From contig NZ_JADPCH010000004.1 in the NCBI RefSeq assembly GCF_015670745.1, positions 1-64,000 of the forward strand: a stretch of 64,000 nt of DNA, given 5' to 3'. Origin of the DNA: Collinsella aerofaciens (GTDB taxonomy: Bacteria > Actinomycetota > Coriobacteriia > Coriobacteriales > Coriobacteriaceae). Of this stretch, positions 44,185 through 53,462 are shown piece by piece. The notes beneath the pieces are model-generated. The model saw only the letters and a list, made by a program, of their open reading frames with translations, was not told the DNA's origin and did no database searches. The translations under genes and the position numbers were made by a program. Each line of letters starts with the position of its first letter. Within the stretch, counting starts at the first letter, position 1.

Positions 44185-44691
44185 ATGTGCGATGAACCTC
44201 TTAACCTTTGTTCGCACGAGCCCGGCGGCGAACCGTCACAGCCGGCGGATGCACCCGAAGCGGTTAGCTCAGAAGACAAGCTTGCCAAGCGCATCCTCAA
44301 TGGCCTGGGCTTTTGCGGCCATTACATGCATTTTCATGGCGGAGGCGTGTCCGGCAAGGCGCCCATCATCTGCCTGCTGGCCAAGCAACCCGGCGGCGAG
44401 ATGTCGCAGCAGGAACTCGGCATGCACTTTGACCTCAAGCCGGGGTCGCTTTCCGAGATCCTGTCCAAACTCGAGCTCAACGGCCTCATCGAGCGCAGCC
44501 GTAACCCCAAGGATCGACGGCAGCTCACCATTCGCCTGACCGAAACCGGCCGGGAAAACGCCCGCATCGACCAGGCAGCCCGCATTCGCTTTAGAGAGCA
44601 GGCCTTTGGTGCCCTCACCCACGACGAGCGCGAACAACTCGCCGAGATGCTCGAAAAAATCCGCGTAACCTGGGAGGAACTGGATGATTAA
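44185..44691 (+). CDS. MarR-family transcriptional regulator
   Basis: 168 residues. After an N-terminal Pro/Glu-rich tail (1-30), the winged helix includes MSQQELGMHFDLKPGSLSEI (recognition helix) and the wing RNPKDRRQLTIRLTETG. A C-terminal dimerisation helix follows. The ribosome site AAAGGAG lies 12 bases upstream of the ATG. The gene overlaps the first ABC gene by eight bases, so regulator and exporter are made together. It is likely an autorepressor released by a small molecule. Confidence 0.88.
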   Translation: MCDEPLNLCSHEPGGEPSQPADAPEAVSSEDKLAKRILNGLGFCGHYMHFHGGGVSGKAPIICLLAKQPGGEMSQQELGMHFDLKPGSLSEILSKLELNGLIERSRNPKDRRQLTIRLTETGRENARIDQAARIRFREQAFGALTHDEREQLAEMLEKIRVTWEELDD

Positions 44692-46498
44692 AACCCTCAT
44701 GGGAAGCATCCGCGATTACAAGAAGGTCACGATCGCCACGCCGCTGCTGGTGCTTGGCGAGGTGCTCTGCGAAATGATGATCCCGTTTATCACCGCCGAC
44801 ATGATCGACGCCATCAAAGACGGTGCCACCGTCGCCCAGATGCTTCCCACCGCAGGCTTTTTGGTGCTCATCGCACTGACGTCGCTCGCTTTTGGTGCCG
44901 CTGCCGGCGTCACCTGCAGTCATGCGAGCTGCGGCTTCGCCAAGAACCTGCGTCACGACCTGTTCTACAAGATCCAGACGTTCAGCTTTGCCAACATCGA
45001 TGAGTTCTCGAGCTCCTCGCTCGTCACCCGCCTCACCACCGACATCAACAACGTGCAGCAGGCCTTTATGATGCTCATCCGCATCGCCGTGCGCGCGCCG
45101 CTGGTGTTGGTCTTTGCCTTTGCCATGGCCTACGCCATGGGCGGCAGCGTCGCCATGGTCTACCTGGTCATCATTCCGCTGCTGGGCTTTGGCCTGTTCT
45201 TTATCATCTATAAGGTGCGCCCGATCTTTGCCCGCGTGTTCCGCAAGTACGACGCGCTCAACGAGTCCGTCGAGGAAAACGTCACCGGCATGCGCGTGGT
45301 CAAGAGTTACGTGCGCCAGGACTACGAGAAAGAGAAGTTCGCCACCGCCGCGCGCGACGTCCAGATGGACTTCACCCGCGCCGAAAAGCTGCTCGCCTTC
45401 AATAACCCCATGATGAACATCTGCGTCAACGGCGCGTTCGTCGTCATCATCTACCTGGGCTCCGAGCTCATCATCACGAGCCAGGGCACCTTGTTCGACG
45501 TGGGCCAGCTCTCCTCCATCTTTACCTATGGCTTCCAGATCCTTATGAGCCTGATGCAGCTGTCGATGATCTTTGTCATGGTGACCATGGCCGACGAATC
45601 GGCGCACCGCATTACCGAGGTGCTGGCCGCCGAGCCCACGATCGCCGATCCCGCCGAGCCCGTGCTCGAGGTTGCCGACGGTTCCATCGACTTTGACCAC
45701 GTGAGCTTTAAGTATTCCGCGCATGCGAAGCGCCAGGCGCTCGACGATATCGACCTGCACATTAAGAGCGGCGAGACCATCGGTATCATCGGCGGTACCG
45801 GCTCGGCCAAGTCCACGCTTGTAAACCTCATCGCCCGTCTGTACGACGCCACCGAAGGCACCGTGCGCGTGGGCGGCATGGACGTACGCGACTACGACCT
45901 GGACGCGCTGCGCCACCAAGTGGCCATGGTGCTACAGAAAAACGTGCTGTTTAGCGGCACCATTGCCGAGAACCTGCGCTGGGGCGACCCGAACGCCACC
46001 GACGAGGAAGTCCGCGAGGCGGCACATCTGGCCTGCGCCGATGAGTTTGTCGACGGCTTCCCCAAGGGCTATGACACCTGGATCGAACAGGGCGGCTCCA
46101 ATGTCTCGGGCGGTCAGAAGCAGCGCCTGTGCATTGCGCGCGCCCTGCTGCGTCGCCCCAAGATCTTGATCCTGGACGACTCCACCAGCGCCGTCGACAC
46201 CAAGACCGACGCCAAGATTCGCGCAGGGCTGGCAAGCTATCTGCCCAACACGACCAAGCTCATCATCGCCCAGCGCATTAGCTCCGTGCAGGACGCAGAC
46301 CGCATCATCGTCATGGAGGGCGGCCGTATCGCGCAGATCGGTAACCACGACGAGCTGCTCAAGACGAGCGAGATCTACCGCGAGACCTTCACCTCGCAGA
46401 ACAAGATGTCTGCCGAGGGCGAAGAGGCCGTCGAAGCCGACACCGAGGCATCCGCAACACAAGCTCAGACCCAGGAAGGAGGCGAGGCACATGAGTAA
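44684..46498 (+). CDS. Heterodimeric ABC exporter, degenerate-site subunit
   Basis: 604 residues: a six-helix exporter transmembrane domain (about 1-310) and an ATPase domain (about 335-570). Walker A is GGTGSAKST, with Ala for the usual Gly before Lys. The signature is NVSGGQKQR. Walker B ends ILDDSTSAVD, so Asp replaces the catalytic Glu, and the switch His is Gln in IIAQRISS. This combination marks the non-catalytic partner of BmrCD or TM287/288-type exporters. The C-terminal 35 residues are acidic. It overlaps both marR and the second exporter gene by eight bases. Confidence 0.92.
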   Translation: MIKTLMGSIRDYKKVTIATPLLVLGEVLCEMMIPFITADMIDAIKDGATVAQMLPTAGFLVLIALTSLAFGAAAGVTCSHASCGFAKNLRHDLFYKIQTFSFANIDEFSSSSLVTRLTTDINNVQQAFMMLIRIAVRAPLVLVFAFAMAYAMGGSVAMVYLVIIPLLGFGLFFIIYKVRPIFARVFRKYDALNESVEENVTGMRVVKSYVRQDYEKEKFATAARDVQMDFTRAEKLLAFNNPMMNICVNGAFVVIIYLGSELIITSQGTLFDVGQLSSIFTYGFQILMSLMQLSMIFVMVTMADESAHRITEVLAAEPTIADPAEPVLEVADGSIDFDHVSFKYSAHAKRQALDDIDLHIKSGETIGIIGGTGSAKSTLVNLIARLYDATEGTVRVGGMDVRDYDLDALRHQVAMVLQKNVLFSGTIAENLRWGDPNATDEEVREAAHLACADEFVDGFPKGYDTWIEQGGSNVSGGQKQRLCIARALLRRPKILILDDSTSAVDTKTDAKIRAGLASYLPNTTKLIIAQRISSVQDADRIIVMEGGRIAQIGNHDELLKTSEIYRETFTSQNKMSAEGEEAVEADTEASATQAQTQEGGEAHE

Positions 46499-48410
46499 GG
46501 CAACGACCGCCGAGCGCGCGCTCAACCGCAAGGGTGGCACCATGTCGCGCCTCATCAAGACGCTCTTTGGCTTCTACCCCGTGCTTTTGCCCCTCGTCGT
46601 CGTCGGCGTGGTGCTCTGCGCCATCATCAACTCCATCGGCGCGACCTTCCTTCAGAGCGCCCTGCAGATTATTAGCGAATCGTGGCAGTCGGGCGATTGG
46701 GAAGCTGCACAGCCCAAGATCGCACAGCTCGTGACCACCCTCGCCTGCATCTACGGCGTCGGCATCCTGTCCTCGCTGTTCTGGAACCGCGCCATGGCCA
46801 TCGTCACGCAGGGCTCGCTCGAGAAGCTGCGCGAGAAGATGTTCAACCGCATGCAGGACCTGCCGATCCGCTACTTCGACACGCACCAGCGCGGCGACAT
46901 CATGAGCCACTACACCAACGACATCGACACGCTGCGCCAGATGATCAGCCAGTCGCTGCCCAACCTGCTCATGACGACCATCGTCATCGTCACGGTGTTC
47001 TTTATCATGCTGTACTACAGCGTTTGGATGTGCCTGGTCATTGTGGCAGGCGTCGCCTTTATGACCTTTATGACCAAGCTGCTCGGCTCCAACTCCGCGC
47101 GCTTCTTTATTGCGCAGCAGACCGAGCTCGGCGTTGTCGAGGGCCATATCGAGGAAGTCATGAACGGCCAGAAGGTCGTCAAGGCATTCTGCCACGAGTC
47201 TGCCGCCGAGGCCGATTTTGACGAGCGCAACGAAAAGCTCTTCGAGGTCTCGCAGAAGGCCAACATGTACGCCAACATCCTCATGCCTATCCTTATGAAC
47301 CTGGGAAACCTGCTCTACGTGCTGGTTGCACTGGCAGGCGGCATTTTCCTGGCGCTGGGCGTGCCCAACCTGAGCATCTCGGGCATGGCACTGTCCATCG
47401 CCGTCGTGGTGCCGTTCCTCAACATGACCAAGCAGTTCTGCGGACAGATCGGCCAGATCTCGCAGCAGATCAACGCCGTGGTCATGGGCCTCGCCGGCGC
47501 CGACCGTATCTTTGAGCTCATCGACGAGGAGCCCGAGGCCGACGAGGGCTACGTGACGCTTGTCAACGCGCAGGTCAACCCCGACACTTGGCAGCTCGAG
47601 GAGGCCGACCACCACACCGGCATGTGGGCGTGGAAGCATCCGCACCGCGCGACCGGCGAAATTGAGTACGTGCCGCTGCGTGGCGATCTGGTCATGGACA
47701 ACGTCGACTTTGGCTACACGCCCGACCACGAGGTGTTGCACGGCGTGTCCGTGTTTGCCAAGCCGGGCCAGAAGGTCGCGTTTGTCGGCGCCACCGGTGC
47801 CGGCAAGACGACCATCACCAACCTCATCAACCGCTTCTACGACATCGCCGACGGCAAGATCCGCTACGACGGCATCAACGTCAACAAGATCCGCAAGGCC
47901 GACCTGCGCCGCTCGCTGGGCGTCGTGCTACAGGACGTGAACCTGTTCACCGGCACTGTGATGGATAACATCCGCTACGGCAACCTGGACGCTACCGACG
48001 AGGAGTGCATCGCGGCGGCCAAGCTCGCGGGCGCGGATGACTTTATCACCCGCCTGCCCGACGGCTACGACACCATGCTCACCGGCAACGGCGCGCAGCT
48101 GTCGCAGGGCCAGCGTCAGCTGATTTCGATCGCACGCGCCGCCGTCGCCGATCCGCCGGCAATGATTCTGGACGAGGCCACGTCGAGCATCGATACCCGC
48201 ACCGAGGCTATCGTGCAGGCCGGCATGGACAAGCTCATGGAAGGCCGCACGACGTTTGTCATCGCGCACCGCCTCTCCACCGTACGCAACTCCGACGCAA
48301 TCATCTGTCTGGACCACGGCCGCATCATCGAGCGCGGCAACCACGACGAGCTGATCGCCAAGCGCGGGTATTACTACCAGCTCTATACCGGAGCGTTTGA
48401 GCTGGAGTAG
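46491..48410 (+). CDS. Heterodimeric ABC exporter, catalytic-site subunit
   Basis: 639 residues, with a transmembrane domain at about 20-330 and an ATPase domain at about 390-630. Walker A GATGAGKTT, Walker B MILDEATSSID with the catalytic Glu, and switch His in VIAHRLSTV are all canonical. The signature is QLSQGQRQL. A charged stretch between the two domains (about residues 355-395) is longer than usual. It pairs with the preceding subunit as a multidrug or lipid exporter; the substrate is unknown. AAGGAGG precedes the ATG. Confidence 0.93.
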   Translation: MSKATTAERALNRKGGTMSRLIKTLFGFYPVLLPLVVVGVVLCAIINSIGATFLQSALQIISESWQSGDWEAAQPKIAQLVTTLACIYGVGILSSLFWNRAMAIVTQGSLEKLREKMFNRMQDLPIRYFDTHQRGDIMSHYTNDIDTLRQMISQSLPNLLMTTIVIVTVFFIMLYYSVWMCLVIVAGVAFMTFMTKLLGSNSARFFIAQQTELGVVEGHIEEVMNGQKVVKAFCHESAAEADFDERNEKLFEVSQKANMYANILMPILMNLGNLLYVLVALAGGIFLALGVPNLSISGMALSIAVVVPFLNMTKQFCGQIGQISQQINAVVMGLAGADRIFELIDEEPEADEGYVTLVNAQVNPDTWQLEEADHHTGMWAWKHPHRATGEIEYVPLRGDLVMDNVDFGYTPDHEVLHGVSVFAKPGQKVAFVGATGAGKTTITNLINRFYDIADGKIRYDGINVNKIRKADLRRSLGVVLQDVNLFTGTVMDNIRYGNLDATDEECIAAAKLAGADDFITRLPDGYDTMLTGNGAQLSQGQRQLISIARAAVADPPAMILDEATSSIDTRTEAIVQAGMDKLMEGRTTFVIAHRLSTVRNSDAIICLDHGRIIERGNHDELIAKRGYYYQLYTGAFELE

Positions 48411-48534
48411 TTCGGCTCGCCGAGATGGCCGATTTGTCGCTCATTCGTCGGGCATGACCCTAAGGTCAATGCCCTCCTCTTTCGGGGCAAATCGACTCAT
48501 CTCAACGACCCAAATACAATGCACCGCAACGAAT

Positions 48535-48572
48535 AAAGCCTCCGCAGCCACACGAGCTGCGGAGGCTTTTTC
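48535..48572 (+). terminator. Rho-independent terminator of the exporter operon
   Basis: AAAGCCTCCGCAG and CTGCGGAGGCTTT form a 13-base stem with an eight-base loop followed by T residues, 125 bases after the second exporter gene. Confidence 0.9.
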
Positions 48573-48581
48573 ATGCCGGCC

Positions 48582-48752
48582 GGAAACCGTATCCCACTTT
48601 TCGGGCCCAAAATGGGATGCCGTTTCCCGCTGGACCCCCTCCGGGAAACGGCATCCCATTTCAAGGGGGTAAACCGGGATGTGATTTCCCCTAACGGCAC
48701 CTTTGGGAAGCCGCATCCCACTCTAGACGCACAAAACGGGATGAGCTTTCCC
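48582..48752. repeat. Tandem array of three related hairpins
   Basis: Three units at 48582-48628, 48643-48690 and 48705-48752 have a period of about 62 bases. Each has the form GGGAAnCnGCATCCCA, a spacer of about 16 bases, then a complement ending TTTCCC. Facing arms of neighbouring units also pair, most strikingly GGGATGCCGTTTCCC with GGGAAACGGCATCCC. The rest of the 48411-48942 gap shows no gene. Confidence 0.82.
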
Positions 48753-48942
48753 ATGGTGATCCAAGACCAGAAGCATGTCCGATAGCGCGGCCAGGTCAAG
48801 AACAACAAGGCAAGCGTCACGCCAATTTGGACGAGCGTCTGCTGCAGTTTGAGGCTGCTGGCCCATATGGTAGAGTTAACCACCCATGAATTTCAGCACA
48901 CTGCGTGCTACCTGTTCTTTTGTCATTTAGGGGAGTGAACTT

Positions 48943-50034
48943 GTGAACACTTCTGTCGCCAAGAAGGCCGGCCAGGCGGTGCGCCTGCTCATGATGGTGC
49001 TCACGGCAGTTCTCATCTTCTTCTTCATCAATGTTATGCTGCTCGTCTCCGATATCCAGGGCACGGCGCGTGTGGTCAACTACGCCGGTCTGGTGCGCGG
49101 TACCACGCAGCGAATCGTTAAGCTCGAGGATGCGGGCCAGCCTCAAGATGACCTGCTCAAAGCCGTGGATTCATACATCAACGGTTTGCGTTACGGAAGT
49201 GACGACCTCAACCTCGTCCGTCTCGACGACGATGAGTATCAGGCAAAAATGACCGAGCTTGCAAATTATTTTGATGAGCTTTGCACCGAGATCATCCGCG
49301 TGCGCGAAGTCGGCTATGAGAACACCGACATCATCTCCATGAGCGAGGAGTTCTTTGGCATTTGCGACGATGCTACGCGACTCGCAGAGGACTACTCTCA
49401 GGAGAAGGCGTCGGCGCTCAACTATCTCGAGGGCCTGGTGATCATCGACATCATGGGCTTGGTGGCGACCTTTGCGGTCGAACTTGTTCGCGCGGTGCGA
49501 ACTGCCGCGCTCAATCGCGAACTGCAGAACAAAGTCTATCTCGACGAAGCCACGGGGCTGCCCAACAAGAACAAGTGCGAGGAGATCTTGGGGCAGGAGC
49601 AGCCTGTCTCCGCGGAGGAGCCCGTTGCGGTGTGCGTCTTCGACCTTAACAATCTGCATATGGTCAATAACAACTTCGGCCATGAGAAGGGCGATGAATA
49701 CATTCGCTCTTTTGCCCAACAACTGGGAAGTGTGGCGTCGGAGACGTGCTTTGTGGGTCGCGACGGCGGCGATGAGTTTATCGCGGTGCTGCGGGATGCC
49801 GACCGAGCCGCTGTGGAATCTTGTCTCGCTCGGATTCGCGCGAACGTGAACGAGTATTCCGAAGTCCACCCCGATATGCCCATCAGCTACGCGGTGGGCT
49901 ATGCGCTTTCCAGCGATTTTGACGAGCCGCCTACCATGCGCGAACTCTTTTCCCAGGCCGACAAGAACATGTACGTCGATAAGAACCGCGTAAAGACAGC
50001 CGAGGCAGCCGGGCCGCAACGCGAGGACCGCTAA
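48943..50034 (+). CDS. Membrane-anchored diguanylate cyclase (GGDEF)
   Basis: 363 residues. There are two transmembrane segments (about 15-37 and 160-182) around a helical extracellular sensor region of about 120 residues. A short linker leads to a GGDEF domain with DEATGLPNKN, FDLNNLHMVNNNFGHEKGDE and the intact active-site loop GRDGGDEF. No clear RxxD inhibitory site precedes the loop. It probably makes c-di-GMP in response to an outside signal; no EAL or receptor gene is in the window. It starts at GTG behind AGGGGAG. Confidence 0.88.
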   Translation: MNTSVAKKAGQAVRLLMMVLTAVLIFFFINVMLLVSDIQGTARVVNYAGLVRGTTQRIVKLEDAGQPQDDLLKAVDSYINGLRYGSDDLNLVRLDDDEYQAKMTELANYFDELCTEIIRVREVGYENTDIISMSEEFFGICDDATRLAEDYSQEKASALNYLEGLVIIDIMGLVATFAVELVRAVRTAALNRELQNKVYLDEATGLPNKNKCEEILGQEQPVSAEEPVAVCVFDLNNLHMVNNNFGHEKGDEYIRSFAQQLGSVASETCFVGRDGGDEFIAVLRDADRAAVESCLARIRANVNEYSEVHPDMPISYAVGYALSSDFDEPPTMRELFSQADKNMYVDKNRVKTAEAAGPQREDR

Positions 50035-50077
50035 ACCCGTAGCAAAGGGTAGCTAATTTGGGACGGGACTCTTTTGG

Positions 50078-50956
50078 CTACTTGAGGAGTTGGGCCATGA
50101 CGTTGACGAATTTTTGTACTTGGAGGGTGGGCTCGAGCGGATAGTGCAAAAAGACCGGCACCTCTCGCCCGCACAGGAACGGCACGCCCACAAAGGCCGG
50201 GTGCACCCCCGACCATGCGCCGCAGGTGAGCACCGCGTCGCCCTTTTCCTCTGCCTCGTTAAAGAGCGCAAAGTCAAAGCTGTCCACGTCGATCACGTCT
50301 ACGCCGCCGTCGGCCAACAGATCGATACGCAGGCTGTCCATAGCGTCGTTGCCGTGGCGGAGCACGCGCAGACGCATACCCTCCAAGTCGGCGACCGTAA
50401 TGCGATTCTTGCGCGCCAGCGGGCTCGTGCGCGGCAGGTCGATATAAAACGGCACGTTGACAATGCGGAGCTTTTGGCAGGCGTCACCCCAGCGCGGGGT
50501 CGAAAAACTCGACTGCACCACATCGACCTCACGACCGAGGCTGCGCATGACGGTCTCGCGCTCGTCATAGAGGTCGCTTACCGGCACGATCTCAAATCGC
50601 AGCGACGGTTCCAGCTCGTGTACGCCCGACCACATCGACAGCGTTTGGCGCCCCGGGCACATCATCGACACACCCAGACGCACGGCACCGCCATCGCCCG
50701 CCGCGCGTCGGGCGCGGCGCAGCGCGTCCTCGGACTGCCGCATGATCGAGCGCGCGTCGTCCACCAGCAGAGCGCCCGCCGGCGTCACCTTAACACCCGA
50801 ATGCGAGCGCTCGAACAACGTGATGCCAAACTCGGCCTCGAAACCCGACACCTGTTTGACGAGCGCCGGGGTCGACACGCGCAATTTTGCCGCCGCACGT
50901 GAGAAGCTTCCCAGCTCCGCGGCGGCCGATATGGCCTCGAGTCGTCGATCGTACAC
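50078..50956 (-). CDS. LysR-family transcriptional regulator
   Basis: 292 residues. The N-terminal winged HTH reads AISAAAELGSFSRAAAKLRV with FERSHSGVKVTPAG. A two-lobed periplasmic-binding-like effector domain follows from about residue 85. The GTG at 50956 is preferred over an ATG 33 bases upstream because GGGAG lies six bases before it and the HTH then starts at the usual distance. It is divergent from the SDR/MFS/oxidoreductase cluster, which it probably controls. Confidence 0.87.
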   Translation of the reverse strand: MYDRRLEAISAAAELGSFSRAAAKLRVSTPALVKQVSGFEAEFGITLFERSHSGVKVTPAGALLVDDARSIMRQSEDALRRARRAAGDGGAVRLGVSMMCPGRQTLSMWSGVHELEPSLRFEIVPVSDLYDERETVMRSLGREVDVVQSSFSTPRWGDACQKLRIVNVPFYIDLPRTSPLARKNRITVADLEGMRLRVLRHGNDAMDSLRIDLLADGGVDVIDVDSFDFALFNEAEEKGDAVLTCGAWSGVHPAFVGVPFLCGREVPVFLHYPLEPTLQVQKFVNVMAQLLK

Positions 50957-51028
50957 GTCAATCTCCCGTTTTCGCGCCTGTGAACGCATGGCGCCACAGG
51001 GGGTCGTTTTGGCAGGTCACGCGCTCGA

Positions 51029-51057
51029 TTGAGATAAACTGCATCGCACAGTATAAA
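51029..51057 (+). promoter_or_regulatory. Promoter of the SDR-MFS-oxidoreductase cluster
   Basis: A -35 TTGAGA (51029-51034), a 17-base spacer and a -10 TATAAA (51052-51057) lie in the divergent region with the LysR gene. The long leader to the SDR start (about 125 bases) leaves room for regulator binding downstream as well. Confidence 0.65.
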
Positions 51058-51188
51058 CCTACGGTTAACGCCATTCTAACAAATATGCAATTCACCTGCG
51101 CAAATGCAAAGCATACGATAGCCAGCGAAAACCACGTGGGTCGGTTAATGGGAGCGACCCACCGGGAGGCACAAGAAGGGAAGTTCCT

Positions 51189-52070
51189 ATGAGCAATTGG
51201 CTTAAGCTCGAGGGCGATGTCTGCGCCGTGACCGGCGCGCTCGGCGGTATGGGCGTCGAGATTTGCCGCGAGTTCGCCCGCAACGGCGCCAACGTCGTCC
51301 TGCTCGACCTGGACGAGGAGAAGGTCAAGGCCGCAGCCGCCGACCTCGCCGCCGAGTTTGGCATCCACGCCGAGGGCTACAAGATGAACGCCACCGACGA
51401 GGCCGAGGTTCAGGCCGCCGTCGATGCCACCATCGCCGACTTCGGCCGCGTCGACGTCCTTGTCAACACCGCCGGCATCCTGCGCTTCGCCGCCATGGAG
51501 GACCTGCCGCTGAGCGACTGGGAGCAGGTGCTCAACGTCAACCTCACCGGTTACTTCATCACCTCGCAGCGCTTTGGTCGCGAGATGATCAAGGCCGGCC
51601 AGGGTCGCCTGGTGCACATCTCGACCGTTGCCAGCCACTCCCCCGAGACGTTCTCGGGCGTGTACAGCTCCACCAAGGCGGGCGTCAACATGATGTCCAA
51701 GATGCTGGCTGCCGAATGGGGCCCCTACGGCGTCCGCTCCAACTGCGTCGAGCCTTGCTTCGTTAAGACCCCGATGTCGGCCAACTTCTACGCCGACCCC
51801 GAGGTCGAAAAGAGCCGCAGCCGCCTGATCGCCACGCGCCGCATCGGCGAGGTCAGCGATATCGCCAACGCCGTCATGTTCCTGGCGTCCAAGCGCTCGG
51901 ACTTTACCACCGGCGACGCCATCAAGGTCGACGGCGGCTTCTCCAACATGATGGGCGACCTCACCGCCAAGCCCGGCGGCCGTCGCGCCTATGCCGACAA
52001 CTACCTTAAGAACAAGGGTGTCGAGCTCTGGTCCGATGAGTCCGGCGTCGCCAAGCCGACTGACCAGTAA
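51189..52070 (+). CDS. Short-chain dehydrogenase/reductase
   Basis: 293 residues. The NAD(P) loop is TGALGGMG (residues 15-22), and an Asp at the end of strand 2 (LLDLDEEK) favours NAD(H). NTAG is intact, as are the catalytic Ser in HISTVASHS and the Tyr-Lys pair YSSTK. The C-terminal 35 residues past VDGGF extend beyond the usual SDR end. It is probably an oxidoreductase for a sugar acid or polyol. First gene of the cluster, starting behind GGGAGG-type sequence. Confidence 0.88.
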   Translation: MSNWLKLEGDVCAVTGALGGMGVEICREFARNGANVVLLDLDEEKVKAAAADLAAEFGIHAEGYKMNATDEAEVQAAVDATIADFGRVDVLVNTAGILRFAAMEDLPLSDWEQVLNVNLTGYFITSQRFGREMIKAGQGRLVHISTVASHSPETFSGVYSSTKAGVNMMSKMLAAEWGPYGVRSNCVEPCFVKTPMSANFYADPEVEKSRSRLIATRRIGEVSDIANAVMFLASKRSDFTTGDAIKVDGGFSNMMGDLTAKPGGRRAYADNYLKNKGVELWSDESGVAKPTDQ

Positions 52071-52136
52071 ACCAACCCGACAGGGAGGACCCGCAGACAT
52101 GCCTGTTCCTCCCCCGTATCGATTAGAAAGAGTCCA

Positions 52137-53393
52137 ATGGCTTCCACCAACTCCAACAAGGGTCGCGCCGTCGTGCTTTCCGCCGCGTGCGTCACCATGT
52201 TCTTCATCAGCTCCATCGCGCTGTATTCCGTCGTGAGCAAGAACCTGCTCGCCGTCTACCCCGAGTGGTCCAGCGCTCTTACCTGGGCCTTCCCGGTCTT
52301 TCAGACCATCATGGCCGTGACGGGCATCTTCGCCGGCCGCATCTCCGATAAGATCGGCCCGCGCAACGTCGTGATCGCCGCCGCCGTGTGCTACGGCCTG
52401 GGCTGGTTCATGTCCGGTACCGTCACCGAGCCGTGGCAGTTCTACCTGTGGTTCTCGCTCGTCGCCGCCATCGGCAACGGCCTGGGCTACAACCCGGCGC
52501 TCACCACCGGCCAAAAGTGGTTCATCGACAAGAAGGGTCTCGCCTCCGGCATCACCCTGGCCGCTTCGACCGCCGGCCCCGCCGTGCTGTCCCCGGTGCT
52601 CGCCTCGCTGCTCATCCCGAGCCTGGGCATCTTTGGCGCCCTTAAGGCGCTCGGCGTCATTTTCTTTGTGACAATCGCCGCCTCCGCCCTGTTCCTGAAG
52701 GCCCCCGAGGCCGGCTGGCTGCCCGAGGGCTTCGAGGCCCCCAAGGGTGGCGCACATGCCGGCACCTTCGGCGACCTCACCCCGGGCGAGATGGTCAAGA
52801 CCCCGCGCTTCTGGGTCCTCATCGTCACCTTCGCCTTTGCCGCCACCGCGGGCACCCTGCTCGTGGGCAAGGTTGCCTCCATCGCCGCCGTCCAGCTCTT
52901 CGCCGACCCCACGAGCGCCGCGGCCGTCGCCCTCGGCGGCGTGGTCGTCTCCGTCAACACCTGCGCCAACCTGGTCGGCCGTCTGTCCTTTGGCCAGATC
53001 ATCGACAAGCTCGGCGCCTATAAGTCGCTGCTCATCAGCCTTGTCGTCACCATCGTCGCACTCGTCATCATGTCGATGAGCTTTACGCAGAGCATGTTCT
53101 TTGTGGCGCTCGCCCTGCTCGGCTTTAGCTTTGGCGCTCTGCTCGTCATCTACCCGCCGCTCACCGGTGGCGCCTTTGGCACCAGCAACATCGGCGTCAA
53201 CTACGGCATCATGTTTTTGGGTTATGCCGCTTCCACCTGGATCAGCCAGCCCATCACCGCCGTGTTGTATCACGCCGAGGCCGGCAGCGCCGCCTACCAG
53301 CAGTCCTTCTACGGCGCCATTGTGATCGCCGCCATCGCCGTCGTGCTCACCGTCTACATGATGGTCTCCGACAGCAAGAAGAAGTCCGCCTAG
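52137..53393 (+). CDS. MFS transporter of the oxalate/formate-antiporter type
   Basis: 418 residues, 12 hydrophobic segments. FAGRISDKIGPRNVVIAAAV (motif A) and GNGLGYNPALTTGQKWFIDK are typical of the OFA/monocarboxylate branch. The cytoplasmic loop at about 195-215 is short. It lies 66 bp after the SDR gene and probably imports the substrate of the two dehydrogenases in the cluster. Monocarboxylate-like substrates are common for the branch but unproven here. Confidence 0.86.
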   Translation: MASTNSNKGRAVVLSAACVTMFFISSIALYSVVSKNLLAVYPEWSSALTWAFPVFQTIMAVTGIFAGRISDKIGPRNVVIAAAVCYGLGWFMSGTVTEPWQFYLWFSLVAAIGNGLGYNPALTTGQKWFIDKKGLASGITLAASTAGPAVLSPVLASLLIPSLGIFGALKALGVIFFVTIAASALFLKAPEAGWLPEGFEAPKGGAHAGTFGDLTPGEMVKTPRFWVLIVTFAFAATAGTLLVGKVASIAAVQLFADPTSAAAVALGGVVVSVNTCANLVGRLSFGQIIDKLGAYKSLLISLVVTIVALVIMSMSFTQSMFFVALALLGFSFGALLVIYPPLTGGAFGTSNIGVNYGIMFLGYAASTWISQPITAVLYHAEAGSAAYQQSFYGAIVIAAIAVVLTVYMMVSDSKKKSA

Positions 53394-53400
53394 TTTTACC

Positions 53401-53433
53401 GATGCGACAAAGGGACAGCCCCTTTGTCGCATC
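53401..53433. repeat. GACAAAGGGAC-type palindrome inside an operon
   Basis: GATGCGACAAAGGGAC and CCCCTTTGTCGCATC form a near-perfect stem in the 69-bp gap between the transporter gene and the next oxidoreductase gene. It may lower expression of the distal gene or protect the upstream mRNA. Confidence 0.85.
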
Positions 53434-53462
53434 CCACCGGTCACCAGTATTAAGGAGTCGAA

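Noticed and set aside
48582-48752. Possible CRISPR or tRNA cluster
   Set aside because: The units are inverted repeats without conserved direct repeats plus spacers, and no cloverleaf or acceptor end can be drawn.
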